NCBI GenBank assembly: GCA_900299185.1
Contig: OMIV01000118.1
Location: forward strand, 1-59,109
Reading direction: 5' to 3'
Length of the DNA: 59,109 bases
DNA from: Planctomycetaceae bacterium
GTDB lineage: Bacteria > Planctomycetota > Planctomycetia > Planctomycetales > Planctomycetaceae
The notes beneath the pieces were generated by a model. The model saw only the letters and a list, made by a program, of their open reading frames with translations, did not search any database and was not told the origin of the DNA. The position numbers were made by a program, and so were the translations under genes. This document shows positions 44,852 through 54,225 of this stretch, piece after piece; the stretch's first letter is position 1; each line of letters starts with the position of its first letter.

Positions 44852-46369
44852 ATGCCAACATCCCCCGCACATGAAACGCTCGTCGCGGCGCTCGCTCCCA
44901 TTCGCAGCCGTCAGAGATTGGCGATCGCCGCTAAGCGAGCTGCTGCAGGCCTTCTTACAGCCGCCACGCTGGCGATCATCGTCGGGGTATTGCGACTGAT
45001 CTTTGAATGGCCACTCGATGCCGTCTGGCTGGGGACCGGCCTGCTGCTCGTTCCGCTGTTGAATGCGAGCGTCGCTTGGTTGCAATCGCTGCCCATGACC
45101 GAGGCCGCCAAGAGCGTCGATCAACATTACGGCTTGAAGGACCGCACGCTCACCGCTTTGGAATTCGCGAAACTGCCTTCGCCATCTGACTTTCAACGCC
45201 TGCAAATCGCCGACGCCACCGCACGCCTGCAAGGGCTCGATCCTCGCGCAGTGATTCCGATCCAATGGCCGAGCCGCGCGAATGTCGCTGCTGGACTGAC
45301 TGCCGCGAGTTTGTTGCTCTGCATCTGGCCGTTGCCTCAACCGCCTGCGATTGCCAAACCGGTCACTCATGCTGGAGTCGAAGCCGCTGCCGATGCCATC
45401 GCGGAAGAGATCAATGACCTCAAAGAACTCGCCGAGAAGGTGGCCGAGAAGGAGCCCGAATTAAAGACTCTCGCCGACGAACTTTCCGAGCAATTGAAAG
45501 TCATGAAGCTGCCGGGCACCGAGCCTCGTAAAGCGCTCGAGACGATCTCTGAGATGCAGGCGAAGCTGACCGAGCAGCTCAAGGAGTTCAATCCGGCGAC
45601 AGTCGATGCCGAGATGAAAAACCTCTCCGATGCGCTGTCGTTGGCCGAGCCGTTTAAGCCTGCATCGGCTGAACTCAAGAAGGGCGACTATCAAAGTGCG
45701 GCTCAGGAATTAGACAGGCTCAAGAGCCCCGAACTCGATCGCAAAGAAGCGCGAGCCACCAAAGAGAAGCTCGACGAAGCCGCGAAGTCGATGGATCAAG
45801 CCGGCATGAAAGAGCTGAGCGATGCCGTTCAAAAGATGTCGGACGCCGTGAAAGACAACGATGCCGAGAAGCTCGATGAAGCCAGCAAAGAGTTGGCTCA
45901 AGAGACCCGCGAGCAAGCTGTTCGTAAACAGATTGGCCAGAAGCTCGCCAAGAAACTCGGACGCTTGGGCGAGCTGAAATCGCTCGCGCATAACGGCGAT
46001 CAAGAAGGCAACCGCAACTCGATGCAGAAGGGCAAGAACCAGAAGTCAGAACGTTCGTCGCAAACCTTCGGGCAAGGCGATCACGGAAAGCTGGACGGAA
46101 CCAAAACCGAACTCTCAACGACTCGGCAGATTCAACAACTGCAAGGCACGCTCGGCGAAGGCGACTCAGAGAAAGAGACGACTCAAGGCGAGCAAAGCGA
46201 AGAGACCGCCAAACGCAAAGTGCAGGCGATCTATGGCAAGTACCAGAAGATGTCAGAAGCAGTACTCGAAAGTGAGCCCATCCCGATCGGTCAGCGGCAG
46301 ATGATCCGCAAGTACTTCGAGCTGATCCGCCCCGAACCGACCGAAGAACCCGCGGCCGAAAGCAAGTAA
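44852..46369 (+). CDS. Coiled-coil membrane protein of the BatA/DUF58 neighbourhood
   Basis: The protein has 505 aa. Three hydrophobic segments (AAAGLLTAATLAIIVGVLRL, AVWLGTGLLLVPLLNASVAW, AAGLTAASLLLCIWPLP) are followed by a long coiled-coil region (about 180-380, rich in Glu, Lys and Leu: EEINDLKELAEKVAEKEPEL). A charged low-complexity part follows, then a helical end QRQMIRKYFELIRP. A named family is not recognised with certainty; the layout resembles DUF4175-type proteins seen near BatA/MoxR genes. The start at 44852 begins MPTSPAHETLV; an earlier in-frame ATG at 44762 reads MKWSAN and derives from the repeat. Confidence 0.75.
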   Translation: MPTSPAHETLVAALAPIRSRQRLAIAAKRAAAGLLTAATLAIIVGVLRLIFEWPLDAVWLGTGLLLVPLLNASVAWLQSLPMTEAAKSVDQHYGLKDRTLTALEFAKLPSPSDFQRLQIADATARLQGLDPRAVIPIQWPSRANVAAGLTAASLLLCIWPLPQPPAIAKPVTHAGVEAAADAIAEEINDLKELAEKVAEKEPELKTLADELSEQLKVMKLPGTEPRKALETISEMQAKLTEQLKEFNPATVDAEMKNLSDALSLAEPFKPASAELKKGDYQSAAQELDRLKSPELDRKEARATKEKLDEAAKSMDQAGMKELSDAVQKMSDAVKDNDAEKLDEASKELAQETREQAVRKQIGQKLAKKLGRLGELKSLAHNGDQEGNRNSMQKGKNQKSERSSQTFGQGDHGKLDGTKTELSTTRQIQQLQGTLGEGDSEKETTQGEQSEETAKRKVQAIYGKYQKMSEAVLESEPIPIGQRQMIRKYFELIRPEPTEEPAAESK

Positions 46370-46411
46370 CGACATAGCTTACGAGGTCGTGCTTTATTTC
46401 ATTCACGACGA

Positions 46412-46675
46412 ATGAAGACGAGAGGGCCGCGCGAATGGAATGAAGCGCGAATCAGACCAGCAGCAATTCCTCTGTTTTGCTTCGCTCTGTTTTCTCTGTT
46501 CTCTCCTGTTCAAAGTCTGGATGAAGACGATTGGAACAGAAGCAAACAGAGGGAACGAAGAAGGAATCAAACCGAGATTTGACCGACCTTCAATCCGCCA
46601 ATTCAGCAGTTAGCTATGAAGATTAGTCTTCCCCATTCGCGCTCTATTTCATTCGCGCGGTTCTTCTGTCTTCAT
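46412..46675 (+). repeat. Repeat family A, full-length copy
   Basis: The 264-bp element has about 41-bp inverted ends with a handful of mismatches (left ATGAAGACGAGAGGGCCGCG, right closing TCTTCTGTCTTCAT) and the same central inverted repeat as the copy at 26307-26555. It occupies most of the 341-bp gap between two convergent genes; no gene is seen. Confidence 0.88.
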
Positions 46676-46710
46676 TGCCCGAGATGATCTCAGTGCGAAG
46701 GCAGGATGAG

Positions 46711-47571
46711 TCACGCGGGCTTCGCGGCGCCTCGGTATTGCACGCAGGCCACTGCGAACAAGATCCCGCCCAGCGCGAATAGCTGCCTCTGCGAAATGGC
46801 TTCTTGATCAATCCATCCCCACAGCACGGCTCCGATGGGGACGATGTTGGTGGTCATGCCTGCGAACAGTGGGCCGTGATCTTGGACCAGACGATTGAAC
46901 CAGAACATCGCCAGCCCCGTGCCCATCACTCCCAAGATCATCAAGCCGCCGCTGGCCCACCACCATTGCTCGGGAGTGCTAACCGGGTCACGAAACGCGA
47001 ACGGCATCAGCAGCAATGTCGACATGCTCAACGACAAGCACGTCAACAACAGCGCGGGAAGATCATGCAACCAACGTCGAATGACAGTGTTGGTCAGCGC
47101 GTATCCCAAGGGGACTGTGACCGCGAGTCCGAAGTCGCTCAGCGGAATCTGACGCTTCACTCCGTCGACTAAGAGCAGCCCCATACAACAAAACGCCGCG
47201 CACACTCCGAATAACTGACAGCGCGACGGATAGGTGCCGAGCATCGGGATCGATAGCACGATCGTGAGCAACGGAACGCAGCTCACGGCCATCGCCATGA
47301 ACGCTCCACCTTGATGATTCACGACCACCGGCTGCACCACATACGGAGCGGCGCAACCCAACAGAGCCACAACCGTCAGCGCCGGCCAATGCCGCTTCTG
47401 AGGCCACTGCAACAGTCCTCGTCGCCAACACAACAGGCCCAGCACCGCTGCTCCCCAGAAGACTCGCCACCAGCCAATGCTAACCGGCGAGAACGCAATG
47501 GCTGCCTTCTTCATCAAGATGAAGCTGCTGCTCCAAATGATGCAAATCATGATGAAAAAGACATACGGCAT
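46711..47571 (-). CDS. EamA/DMT superfamily transporter
   Basis: The protein has 286 aa with about ten hydrophobic segments in two EamA-type halves (first half begins VFFIMICIIWSSSFILMKKA, second around DFGLAVTVPLGYALTNTVIR). This superfamily exports metabolites or amino acids, and the substrate cannot be assigned. The start at 47571 is the ATG beginning MPYVFFIMI. It is divergent from recC with a 91-bp intergenic region. Confidence 0.88.
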   Translation of the reverse strand: MPYVFFIMICIIWSSSFILMKKAAIAFSPVSIGWWRVFWGAAVLGLLCWRRGLLQWPQKRHWPALTVVALLGCAAPYVVQPVVVNHQGGAFMAMAVSCVPLLTIVLSIPMLGTYPSRCQLFGVCAAFCCMGLLLVDGVKRQIPLSDFGLAVTVPLGYALTNTVIRRWLHDLPALLLTCLSLSMSTLLLMPFAFRDPVSTPEQWWWASGGLMILGVMGTGLAMFWFNRLVQDHGPLFAGMTTNIVPIGAVLWGWIDQEAISQRQLFALGGILFAVACVQYRGAAKPA

Positions 47572-47662
47572 GAGAACAACAGCAGTCGTAAGCGGATGAA
47601 GTCAGGACGGCGCGGGTGCGAACCATATCAGCCACGACGCCTCGCGATAGCATGCCGAGACT

Positions 47663-50600
47663 ATGGCAATCCATGTGTTTGAATCACCGACCTTTGAGCC
47701 GCTGTGGCAGCGGTTTCGAGACTTCATCAACCAACCACTCTCATCGCCGTTGGCCGTCGAACGCATCGTCGTGCCCGGTCGTGGATGGGAAAGCGTCATC
47801 AGCCGTCGACTCGCCGAAGAGCGTGGCTGCTGGGCTCAATTCGAATTCCTCGCGTTCGGCAATTGGATCGCTCGCATCCTAGAGACAGTGCTCAATCCCG
47901 AGCTGGCTCCCAAGCGCGAACCAGACTCGCTGACCTGGGCCGTTGCCAAACGATTGCCGCAGTTAGCTTCAGAGCCGACGTTTCGAGACGTCGCGCATTA
48001 CATCTATCCCGCTCCGAAGCAGCTTGATCCACAACGACTCGTGGAGCTGTCGCGCCGCATTGGTCAGTTGTTTGATCGTTATTTGCTCGAACGCCCCGAG
48101 CTGATCGAAGCTTGGGAACGAGGCCGCGTTTGGCCGTATGCCCAAGAAGAAGTGCCGTTGGCCGCGCGCTGGCAACAACGACTTTGGACTGACATCACTC
48201 AACAGTTTCGCTTCCGATCCGTGCGCGCGATGGCCAATGACGTCGAGCGTTTGATGATTCATCGACCTCGCGCCACCGACGAACGCATCAGCGTGTGGTT
48301 CGCCGGTGGAGCAACGGCGGCTCAATTGAGATTCCTGGAAGCAGTCGGTCGTCATACAGAGATCGCGTTGTTCTCGATCGTCCCCGCCACCGAGTTCTGG
48401 GGCGATCTGCAGAACCGCCGCTTGCTCTTGAAGAAGCGTCGGCAAAGTGATGTTTCACTACGCGAGTTCTGCCGCGTCGAAGGGATTGAATTCTTACACC
48501 CGTTGTTGGCTTCGTGTGGCGAACTGTCGCGACAACTTCAGATGCTGATGGCGGACTGTGAGCATGAAGCTTGGCGCTTCGAAGATTGGGCGGACCGACT
48601 GGACTCGCCATCGCATGATGAGTCGACGTTGCTGGCCTGTCTGCAATCCGACATCCGTGCCGCAGGAGAACCAACTCCGCGCGACTGGCCAACTGACGAA
48701 AGTCTGCGCATTCACAGTTGCCATACTCCGATGCGCGAAGTCGAAGTGCTGCGCGATCAACTACGAGCAGCCTTTGAAGCCGACTCGACGCTCATGCCTG
48801 AAGATGTCGCGGTCTTCTGCCCTGATCTCGAAACGTATGCCCCACTTGTGCAAGCCGTGTTTGGCACTGACAGCGCTCAGAATGGCGGAGCGATCCCGTT
48901 CCAGATTTCGGGACGATCGCCGCGTCGCACGCGACCGATCTTCGAGTCCTACTTCCGCTTGCTCGCCACACTGCAAGGTCGCTTCGCGCTCGGCGAGATC
49001 ATCGACTTGTTGCATGTCGAAGCCGTGGGTGCCAAAGCTGGATTCGACGCCACTGGTGTCGCCGAAATTGCAGCTTGGGCCGCCGACAGTGGCGTGCGTT
49101 GGGGGCTGGATGCGCGGCAACGTCAGGCAGAAGGATTGCCGGCCACTGACCTGAATACATGGAGCTTCGGACTCGACCGGTTGTTGCTTGGTTATGCAAT
49201 GCCGCCAGGTGGCGACAGCATGGTCAACGATGTCGTTGCACTTGATCGAGCAGCCGGGTTGAGCGGTGCCACGCTCGGTCGTCTGTGGAGCTTCATCGAA
49301 CGCTTGCGCGAGTGGCATGAGAAGCTGAAGACCTCTCGCTCGTTAGGAGCGTGGCGCGAATTATTGACCGGGCTGGTGCTCGACTTCCTCGATCCCGGAG
49401 ACGACGAAGGCGGACTGCAACGACTGCTGGTTGCGATCGATCATCTGGCCGAGCTGGCCGAGACCAATGAGTTCGACTTGCCGTTGCCATTCTCTGTGGC
49501 CGCGCGAGAGATCGAACGCGAAGTCGATGAGACGGCGGGCGGCAATCCGTTCCGGGTCGGCGGAGTGGTCTTCAGCGATCTCTCGTCGCTGCGAAGCATC
49601 CCTTATCGAGTCATCGCCTTGCTCGGCATGAACGACGGCGAGTTCCCGCGCCGCGAACGACCGATGCGATTTGATCTCATCGCGCATCGACCGGCGATTG
49701 GCGATCGCACTCCGCGATTGGAAGATCGGCATCTCTTCTTGGAAGCCGTACTAGCTGCGCAAGATCGCTTGCTCATCACGTTTGTGGGGCAGGGCATCCG
49801 CGATCAAAAGTCGCGTCCGCCATCGGTCGTCGTCGAAGAACTGTTGGCCTTGCTTGAGCACTCTGACGCCAACAACGACGAGACCAACAACGTGCGCGAG
49901 ATTGTTTGCGTCACACATCCGCTGCAACGTTTCAGCCCCAGGTACTTCGACGGCTCGGACAAGAAGCTCTTCAGTTATGAGGCTTCATCACTGCAAGCCG
50001 CGATCAGTCTGTCTCAAGAGAAGAGCGTTCCGCGACCGTTTGCCGACGAACCTTTGCCACTCGTCGAAACCGACAATGAACTCGAATTGGACGCGTTGCG
50101 ATTGGTGCTTAGCGAACCGTGGCGGCTGTTCTTGCAACGCTTGCAGATCTCGTTGGGTGGTCGCGATTCCGAAACGAAGGATCGAGAACCATTGCTGCTC
50201 GATCATCTCGAAGAGTGGTACATCGGCGATCGCTGGCTGCGCGAACGCATGAACGGCGGGGCGGTCGAACAACTCCAGCGACGCTTCGAACGCTCAGGCT
50301 ACTTACCTGCCGGACCTCTGGGCGAAGCCACCGTGAAGCGCTTCATCACCACCACGGAAAACATCGTGGGCCGAGCACGACGCGAAGGCTTCCCCGAGCA
50401 ACCCGAACTCACACCCACCGCAGTCCGCCGCACTCGGTTTGCCAACATGAAATTGAAGCACGCTCTCGAACTGTGGTTCGAGCATGTTGTGCTGACCGTT
50501 CAATCAAATCAGTCATTGGAACGAGCCGTCCTGGTCACTCGCGATCGCACGTTTCTCTATGAGCCGATCTCGGTCGAACTCGCTCAAGCAGAGCTGCTGA

Positions 50601-50944
50601 AATGGAAGCAGCTCGCGACCGTCGCTCAGTGCGTGCCGTTGCCCTTCATCCCCGACAGCATCGATCCCGAGGTCCTCACCAAGGACGTTGCCTTTGATGA
50701 TGAAGACTTCGTCAACAAGCTCCTGAAGAACGCTCAGAAGCAATTGCATGATGAGCATCGAGGCTTCGGACTGGCGTTCAACGAGAACCTGCAAGCAGCC
50801 TTCGCGGGAGTCGATCCGCTGTCGTTGAAGTGCTCGGACTATGCCGCCTTCGAAGCTCACGGCGACCGCGCGTTGTTCCTGCATCTGACTGAGGAACTCA
50901 TCAGCTTGCCCGCCGAATACGCCGTCCGCACGGCGCGTGATTAG
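47663..50944 (+). CDS. recC: RecC subunit of exodeoxyribonuclease V (RecBCD)
   Basis: The protein has 1093 aa, near the E. coli RecC length (1122). RecC forms the chi-recognising, DNA-splitting scaffold of RecBCD and lacks its own ATPase. Family marks are the N-terminal VVPGRGWESVISRRLAEERG (nuclease/helicase-like fold remnant), the central YRVIALLGMNDGEFPRRERP, and IGDRTPRLEDRHLFLEAVLA with LLITFVGQGIRDQK. No Walker A is expected or seen. recB and recD are not in the window, unlike the usual recC-ptr-recB-recD order. The start is the ATG at MAIHVFESP. Confidence 0.93.
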   Translation: MAIHVFESPTFEPLWQRFRDFINQPLSSPLAVERIVVPGRGWESVISRRLAEERGCWAQFEFLAFGNWIARILETVLNPELAPKREPDSLTWAVAKRLPQLASEPTFRDVAHYIYPAPKQLDPQRLVELSRRIGQLFDRYLLERPELIEAWERGRVWPYAQEEVPLAARWQQRLWTDITQQFRFRSVRAMANDVERLMIHRPRATDERISVWFAGGATAAQLRFLEAVGRHTEIALFSIVPATEFWGDLQNRRLLLKKRRQSDVSLREFCRVEGIEFLHPLLASCGELSRQLQMLMADCEHEAWRFEDWADRLDSPSHDESTLLACLQSDIRAAGEPTPRDWPTDESLRIHSCHTPMREVEVLRDQLRAAFEADSTLMPEDVAVFCPDLETYAPLVQAVFGTDSAQNGGAIPFQISGRSPRRTRPIFESYFRLLATLQGRFALGEIIDLLHVEAVGAKAGFDATGVAEIAAWAADSGVRWGLDARQRQAEGLPATDLNTWSFGLDRLLLGYAMPPGGDSMVNDVVALDRAAGLSGATLGRLWSFIERLREWHEKLKTSRSLGAWRELLTGLVLDFLDPGDDEGGLQRLLVAIDHLAELAETNEFDLPLPFSVAAREIEREVDETAGGNPFRVGGVVFSDLSSLRSIPYRVIALLGMNDGEFPRRERPMRFDLIAHRPAIGDRTPRLEDRHLFLEAVLAAQDRLLITFVGQGIRDQKSRPPSVVVEELLALLEHSDANNDETNNVREIVCVTHPLQRFSPRYFDGSDKKLFSYEASSLQAAISLSQEKSVPRPFADEPLPLVETDNELELDALRLVLSEPWRLFLQRLQISLGGRDSETKDREPLLLDHLEEWYIGDRWLRERMNGGAVEQLQRRFERSGYLPAGPLGEATVKRFITTTENIVGRARREGFPEQPELTPTAVRRTRFANMKLKHALELWFEHVVLTVQSNQSLERAVLVTRDRTFLYEPISVELAQAELLKWKQLATVAQCVPLPFIPDSIDPEVLTKDVAFDDEDFVNKLLKNAQKQLHDEHRGFGLAFNENLQAAFAGVDPLSLKCSDYAAFEAHGDRALFLHLTEELISLPAEYAVRTARD

Positions 50945-51077
50945 GCGAGCGGCAGATAGGAGTATCTCGTAGCCACGTTCGCCAGAACTTGGACTGATTG
51001 CCGAAAACCTACCGTCTGGTGACGGTGGACTCTTCAAAACCAAAACCTGTTGCAGATGAGTCCAGATTTGCTGCGGT

Positions 51078-51204
51078 CAAAGTAGCCGTCATCGCTCCGC
51101 GTGACGTGCCTTCCAAGTTTGAGTTCGAACAAGTGGCGATCGCCATTGGCAGGTGAGGGCGCGGGGAGGAAGGCTCATCACGCAGAGCGATGATGGCTAC
51201 TTTG
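51078..51204 (-). repeat. Repeat family D, inverted second copy
   Basis: The copy starts CAAAGTAGCCGTCATCGCTC and ends GCGATGATGGCTACTTTG. It is the reverse orientation of the copy at 13528-13653, about 37 kb away; the two agree over nearly their whole length with scattered mismatches. Confidence 0.88.
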
Positions 51205-51592
51205 GTCTGAAGCGGTGACTCGCAGGGTGCGCGAAGTTCGCAGAAAGAAGAAAGGGGGAGCGATCAAATCGCATCTCTCCTCTCTGCGACCTTTGCGATC
51301 TCAGCGGTTCAATGAGCTCGTGAAAACAAGACGTTTCACCTTTGTAGAGCCGACGTTTTCAAGTCAGCTCACTCGGTAAAAGCGATGGCCACGAAGAACA
51401 CAAACAGGCACGAAAAGAACAACAACGTTTTGCTCTTCGTGACTTCTTGTGTTTTTCGTGGCCCATCATTGGCTCGTCGCCAAAAGCCTTCTCGCATTTC
51501 CTAGCTACTTGCAGAGCAGAGAAGCCAGCGATGTAGCGACTCTTCCACTGCGACCGCTCGTGCGGTTTCAAGGCTAAGTATCGGGGGCCAAT

Positions 51593-51641
51593 CTCAGTCG
51601 CGGAGCGACTGAGCTACGTAGGCGAGTCGCTCCGCGACTCG
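51593..51641 (+). repeat. Repeat family B, 49-bp double hairpin
   Basis: The sequence CTCAGTCGCGGAGCGACTGA then CTACGTAGG then CGAGTCGCTCCGCGACTCG lies 31 bp downstream of the glyS stop, between convergent genes. Confidence 0.88.
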
Positions 51642-51672
51642 CTGAACCCGAAGCTCAAAACTTGACGACGCA

Positions 51673-53136
51673 CTAGCCCTTCAGCCGGCGCTGAATCTCT
51701 TCAGTCACCTTACTGAGCGGCACTCGATCTTGAGTCAGCGAATCTCGATCGCGGATCGTCACGGTTTGCTGAGTCACCGTGTCGCCGTCGACCGTAATGC
51801 AATACGGCGTGCCGATTTCGTCTTGCTGACGATAGCGGCGGCCAATCGCACCTTGCTGGTTGTATTGCACGTTGAGCCCCGCATCCTTGAGTTCTCGATA
51901 AACCCCCATCGCAAGCTCAGGCATGCCTTCCTTCTTGATGAGCGGGAAGACGGCCGCTTTCACCGGAGCGATACGCGGATGGAAACGCATGACGGTCCGC
52001 TCTTGCATCTTGCCGTCTTCGTCCGGCTGCTGATCTTCGTCGAAGGCTTCGCAAATGAAGGCCAACGTCGCACGGTCGGCACCGGCTGATGGCTCGATGA
52101 CGTGCGGCGTGAAGCGCTCGCGCGTTTGATCGTCAAAGTACGTCAGATCCTTGCCCGACCCCTTCCACTTCGGCTTGCCGTCGGCATCAAGTTCCAATTC
52201 GAGCGGACGCTTCTTCGGGTCGAGCTTGCCTTCCATATGCGATCGCAAGTCGAAGTCGCCGCGATGCGCGATGCCTTCCAGTTCGCCGTACTCGCCGTCA
52301 GCAAGGAACGGGAACGCGTACTCGATGTCCGACGTACCGCAGGAGTAATGGCTGAGTTCATCCTGCGAGTGTTCGCGGAGAATCAAGTTCTCGCTGCCAA
52401 GTCCAAGGCTCGTGTACCACTTCATGCGGCGATCGCGCCAGTACTGATACCACTGAGCGGACTCGTTCGGGTGACAGAAGAATTCGATCTCCATCTGCTC
52501 GAACTCGCGCGAACGGAACGTGAAGTTGCGCGGCGTGATCTCATTGCGAAAACTCTTGCCGATCTGCGCGACACCGAACGGGATCTTCACGCGCGCCGAA
52601 TCAACGACGTTCTTGAAGTTCACAAAGATGCCTTGTGCGGTCTCGGGACGCAGGAAGGCAGCGTCCTCTTCCGTCGCCAATGCACCGATGCGGGTCTTGA
52701 ACATGAGGTTGAACTCACGCGGTTCAGTCAGAGCGCAGGCATCGTGCTGACCGGGGCACTTGCTGGGCTTCATTGGGCATTCGAGGTTCGGGATATGGTC
52801 AGCTCGGAAACGGCCTTTGCAGGTATGGCAATCGACCATCATGTCGCAGAACAGGTCGTAGTGGCCGGAGCACTTCCAAATCTGAGGGTGCATGATGATC
52901 GAGCAATCCAGCCCGGTCATTCGGAAGGTCTGCGGAGCATTGGCTGGCACCGAGAACTCGTCGTGCCGCAGGACCATGTCGCGCCACCATGACTCGCGGA
53001 CGTTGCGTTTGAGTTCAACGCCGATCGGCCCGTAGTCCCAGAACCCGTTGAGCCCGCCATAAATCTCGGACGACTGAAACAGAAAGCCTCGCCGCTTACA
53101 GAGCGAGACGATGTTGTCCATGTTCTTCTTAGCCAC
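51673..53136 (-). CDS. glyS: Glycyl-tRNA synthetase (alpha2 dimer type)
   Basis: The protein has 487 aa, of the single-chain alpha2 type found in many bacteria. It attaches glycine to tRNA-Gly. Class II marks are present: motif 1-like ETAQGIFVNFKNVVD, motif 2 FRNEITPRNFTFRSREFEQM, and C-terminal anticodon-binding text VQYNQQGAIGRRYRQQDEIG. A cysteine pair DCHTCKGRFRAD suggests a zinc site. A GTG start at 53136 is preferred: AGAGGATTCGCA lies just before it and the product starts MAKKNMDNIVSLCKRRGF. Confidence 0.95.
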   Translation of the reverse strand: MAKKNMDNIVSLCKRRGFLFQSSEIYGGLNGFWDYGPIGVELKRNVRESWWRDMVLRHDEFSVPANAPQTFRMTGLDCSIIMHPQIWKCSGHYDLFCDMMVDCHTCKGRFRADHIPNLECPMKPSKCPGQHDACALTEPREFNLMFKTRIGALATEEDAAFLRPETAQGIFVNFKNVVDSARVKIPFGVAQIGKSFRNEITPRNFTFRSREFEQMEIEFFCHPNESAQWYQYWRDRRMKWYTSLGLGSENLILREHSQDELSHYSCGTSDIEYAFPFLADGEYGELEGIAHRGDFDLRSHMEGKLDPKKRPLELELDADGKPKWKGSGKDLTYFDDQTRERFTPHVIEPSAGADRATLAFICEAFDEDQQPDEDGKMQERTVMRFHPRIAPVKAAVFPLIKKEGMPELAMGVYRELKDAGLNVQYNQQGAIGRRYRQQDEIGTPYCITVDGDTVTQQTVTIRDRDSLTQDRVPLSKVTEEIQRRLKG

Positions 53137-53439
53137 TGCGAATCCTCTTTCGATGTGTATGAGTCAGCGAACCGACCGATTCTGGCAGTTCATCGCGAAA
53201 TAGGTCAAACCGACTTTGTCATGACCAAAACGATCGCGTTGTGTTGCTACTTCAGATGACCAGAGTCAGACGGATTTCAGATGCATGCTCTGACCATCCA
53301 TAACAACGGGGCATTCAAGTGCTGCAAATCCCCTTCGAAGATTCAGGGCATGCCCGTTACATCTCCCGAAAAGTGATTGCAATTCAAGATAGCTTTTGAG
53401 CTATTGGCCAGCCAAGACGTTCTCGCTACGGTAGCCGCT
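53137..53439. other. Divergent intergenic region, no gene
   Basis: About 303 bp lie between the minus-strand glyS and the plus-strand toxin gene. It must carry the promoters of glyS and of the toxin-antitoxin unit. No dispersed repeat, riboswitch-like structure or gene was recognised; an autoregulatory operator near the toxin start is expected from the family but no clear palindrome was found. Confidence 0.4.
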
Positions 53440-53817
53440 ATGTGGAACATCAACTCGACCGATAGTTTCAATGTTTGGTTTTCTGAACTTGAACCAGTCG
53501 AACAGGCGGAAATCATCGCGAAGGTCAACTTGCTCAAGTTATTCGGACCGCGCCTCGGTCGTCCGCACGCCGACACTCTTAAGGACTCAAAGCATGCCAA
53601 TATGAAGGAATTGCGAGCCGACACAGCTCGTTCGGTCATGCGAGTGGCGTTTGCGTTCGATCCTCAGCGAACTGGGATCTTGCTCGTTGCGGGTAACAAG
53701 AGCGGAGTCAGCCAGCGGCGGTTTTATCAACGCTTAATCGAGCAGGCTGACGAGCTCTTTGATGCGCATCTCGAATCTCTGAAGCCCCGATCAAAGAAGA
53801 AAGGCAACATTGAATGA
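53440..53817 (+). CDS. higB: HigB/RelE-family toxin (type II toxin-antitoxin)
   Basis: The protein has 125 aa, of the phage-derived Gp49-like/HigB branch. Visible marks are the N-terminal WNINSTDSFNVWFSELEPVEQ-like opening (WNINSTDSFNVWFSEL), GPRLGRPHADTLKDSKHANM, ELRADTARSVMRVAFAFD, and VAGNKSG before FYQRLIEQADELF. Such toxins cut mRNA at the ribosome. The order toxin before antitoxin is that of higBA. The start at 53440 matches the family N-terminus. The stop overlaps the antitoxin start in ATGA. Confidence 0.88.
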   Translation: MWNINSTDSFNVWFSELEPVEQAEIIAKVNLLKLFGPRLGRPHADTLKDSKHANMKELRADTARSVMRVAFAFDPQRTGILLVAGNKSGVSQRRFYQRLIEQADELFDAHLESLKPRSKKKGNIE

Positions 53818-54182
53818 CCAAGTCTTTTGATGACGTTGTCCAACGCGCAACCACAAAGAAGACTCGCGACCTGGCGGCTCGAAGAACTCGCGAGTTGCTG
53901 GGTGAGATGTTACTGAGCGAGTTACGGACGCTCGTGGGCAAGAGTCAAAAAGAAGTCGCGACGATTCTTGGCATCAAGCAACCGAGCCTTTCCAAATTGG
54001 AAGGACAGAGCGACATCCAAATTTCGACACTTCGGAAGCTCGTCGCAGCACTTGGCGGCGAATTGGAAGTTGTGGTCCGTCTGCCTAACGGCGATGTACG
54101 AATCAGCCAATTTGCAGATGCCACTCGATCAACCAAGGCACTCAGCAAACCAAAGTCTCCGAAGACCAAAACGGCTCAATAA
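53814..54182 (+). CDS. higA: XRE-family antitoxin (HigA-like)
   Basis: The protein has 122 aa. A helix-turn-helix XRE domain spans about 35-85 (LVGKSQKEVATILGIKQPSL followed by SKLEGQSDIQISTLRKLVAA), after an N-terminal helical part. The C-terminal tail is basic and low in order. It overlaps the toxin gene by 4 bp, so translation is coupled. HigA-type antitoxins bind the toxin and repress their own promoter. Confidence 0.9.
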   Translation: MTKSFDDVVQRATTKKTRDLAARRTRELLGEMLLSELRTLVGKSQKEVATILGIKQPSLSKLEGQSDIQISTLRKLVAALGGELEVVVRLPNGDVRISQFADATRSTKALSKPKSPKTKTAQ

Positions 54183-54225
54183 CAATCAAGCAACCCTGAG
54201 TTACCAAGCAGGTCGTCACTCTGGC

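Larger units (their letters stand above)
50945..51672. other. Long intergenic region with repeats, no gene
   Basis: The 728-bp gap between convergent recC and glyS contains the family D palindrome (51078-51204), an imperfect palindrome of the GCGATGGCCACGAAGAACAC type near 51380-51470 with its mate GTGTTTTTCGTGGCCCATC, and the family B hairpin (51593-51641). A segment near 51230-51310 (TCTGCGACCTTTGCGATCTC) is also of repeat style. No gene is supported. Confidence 0.6.
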
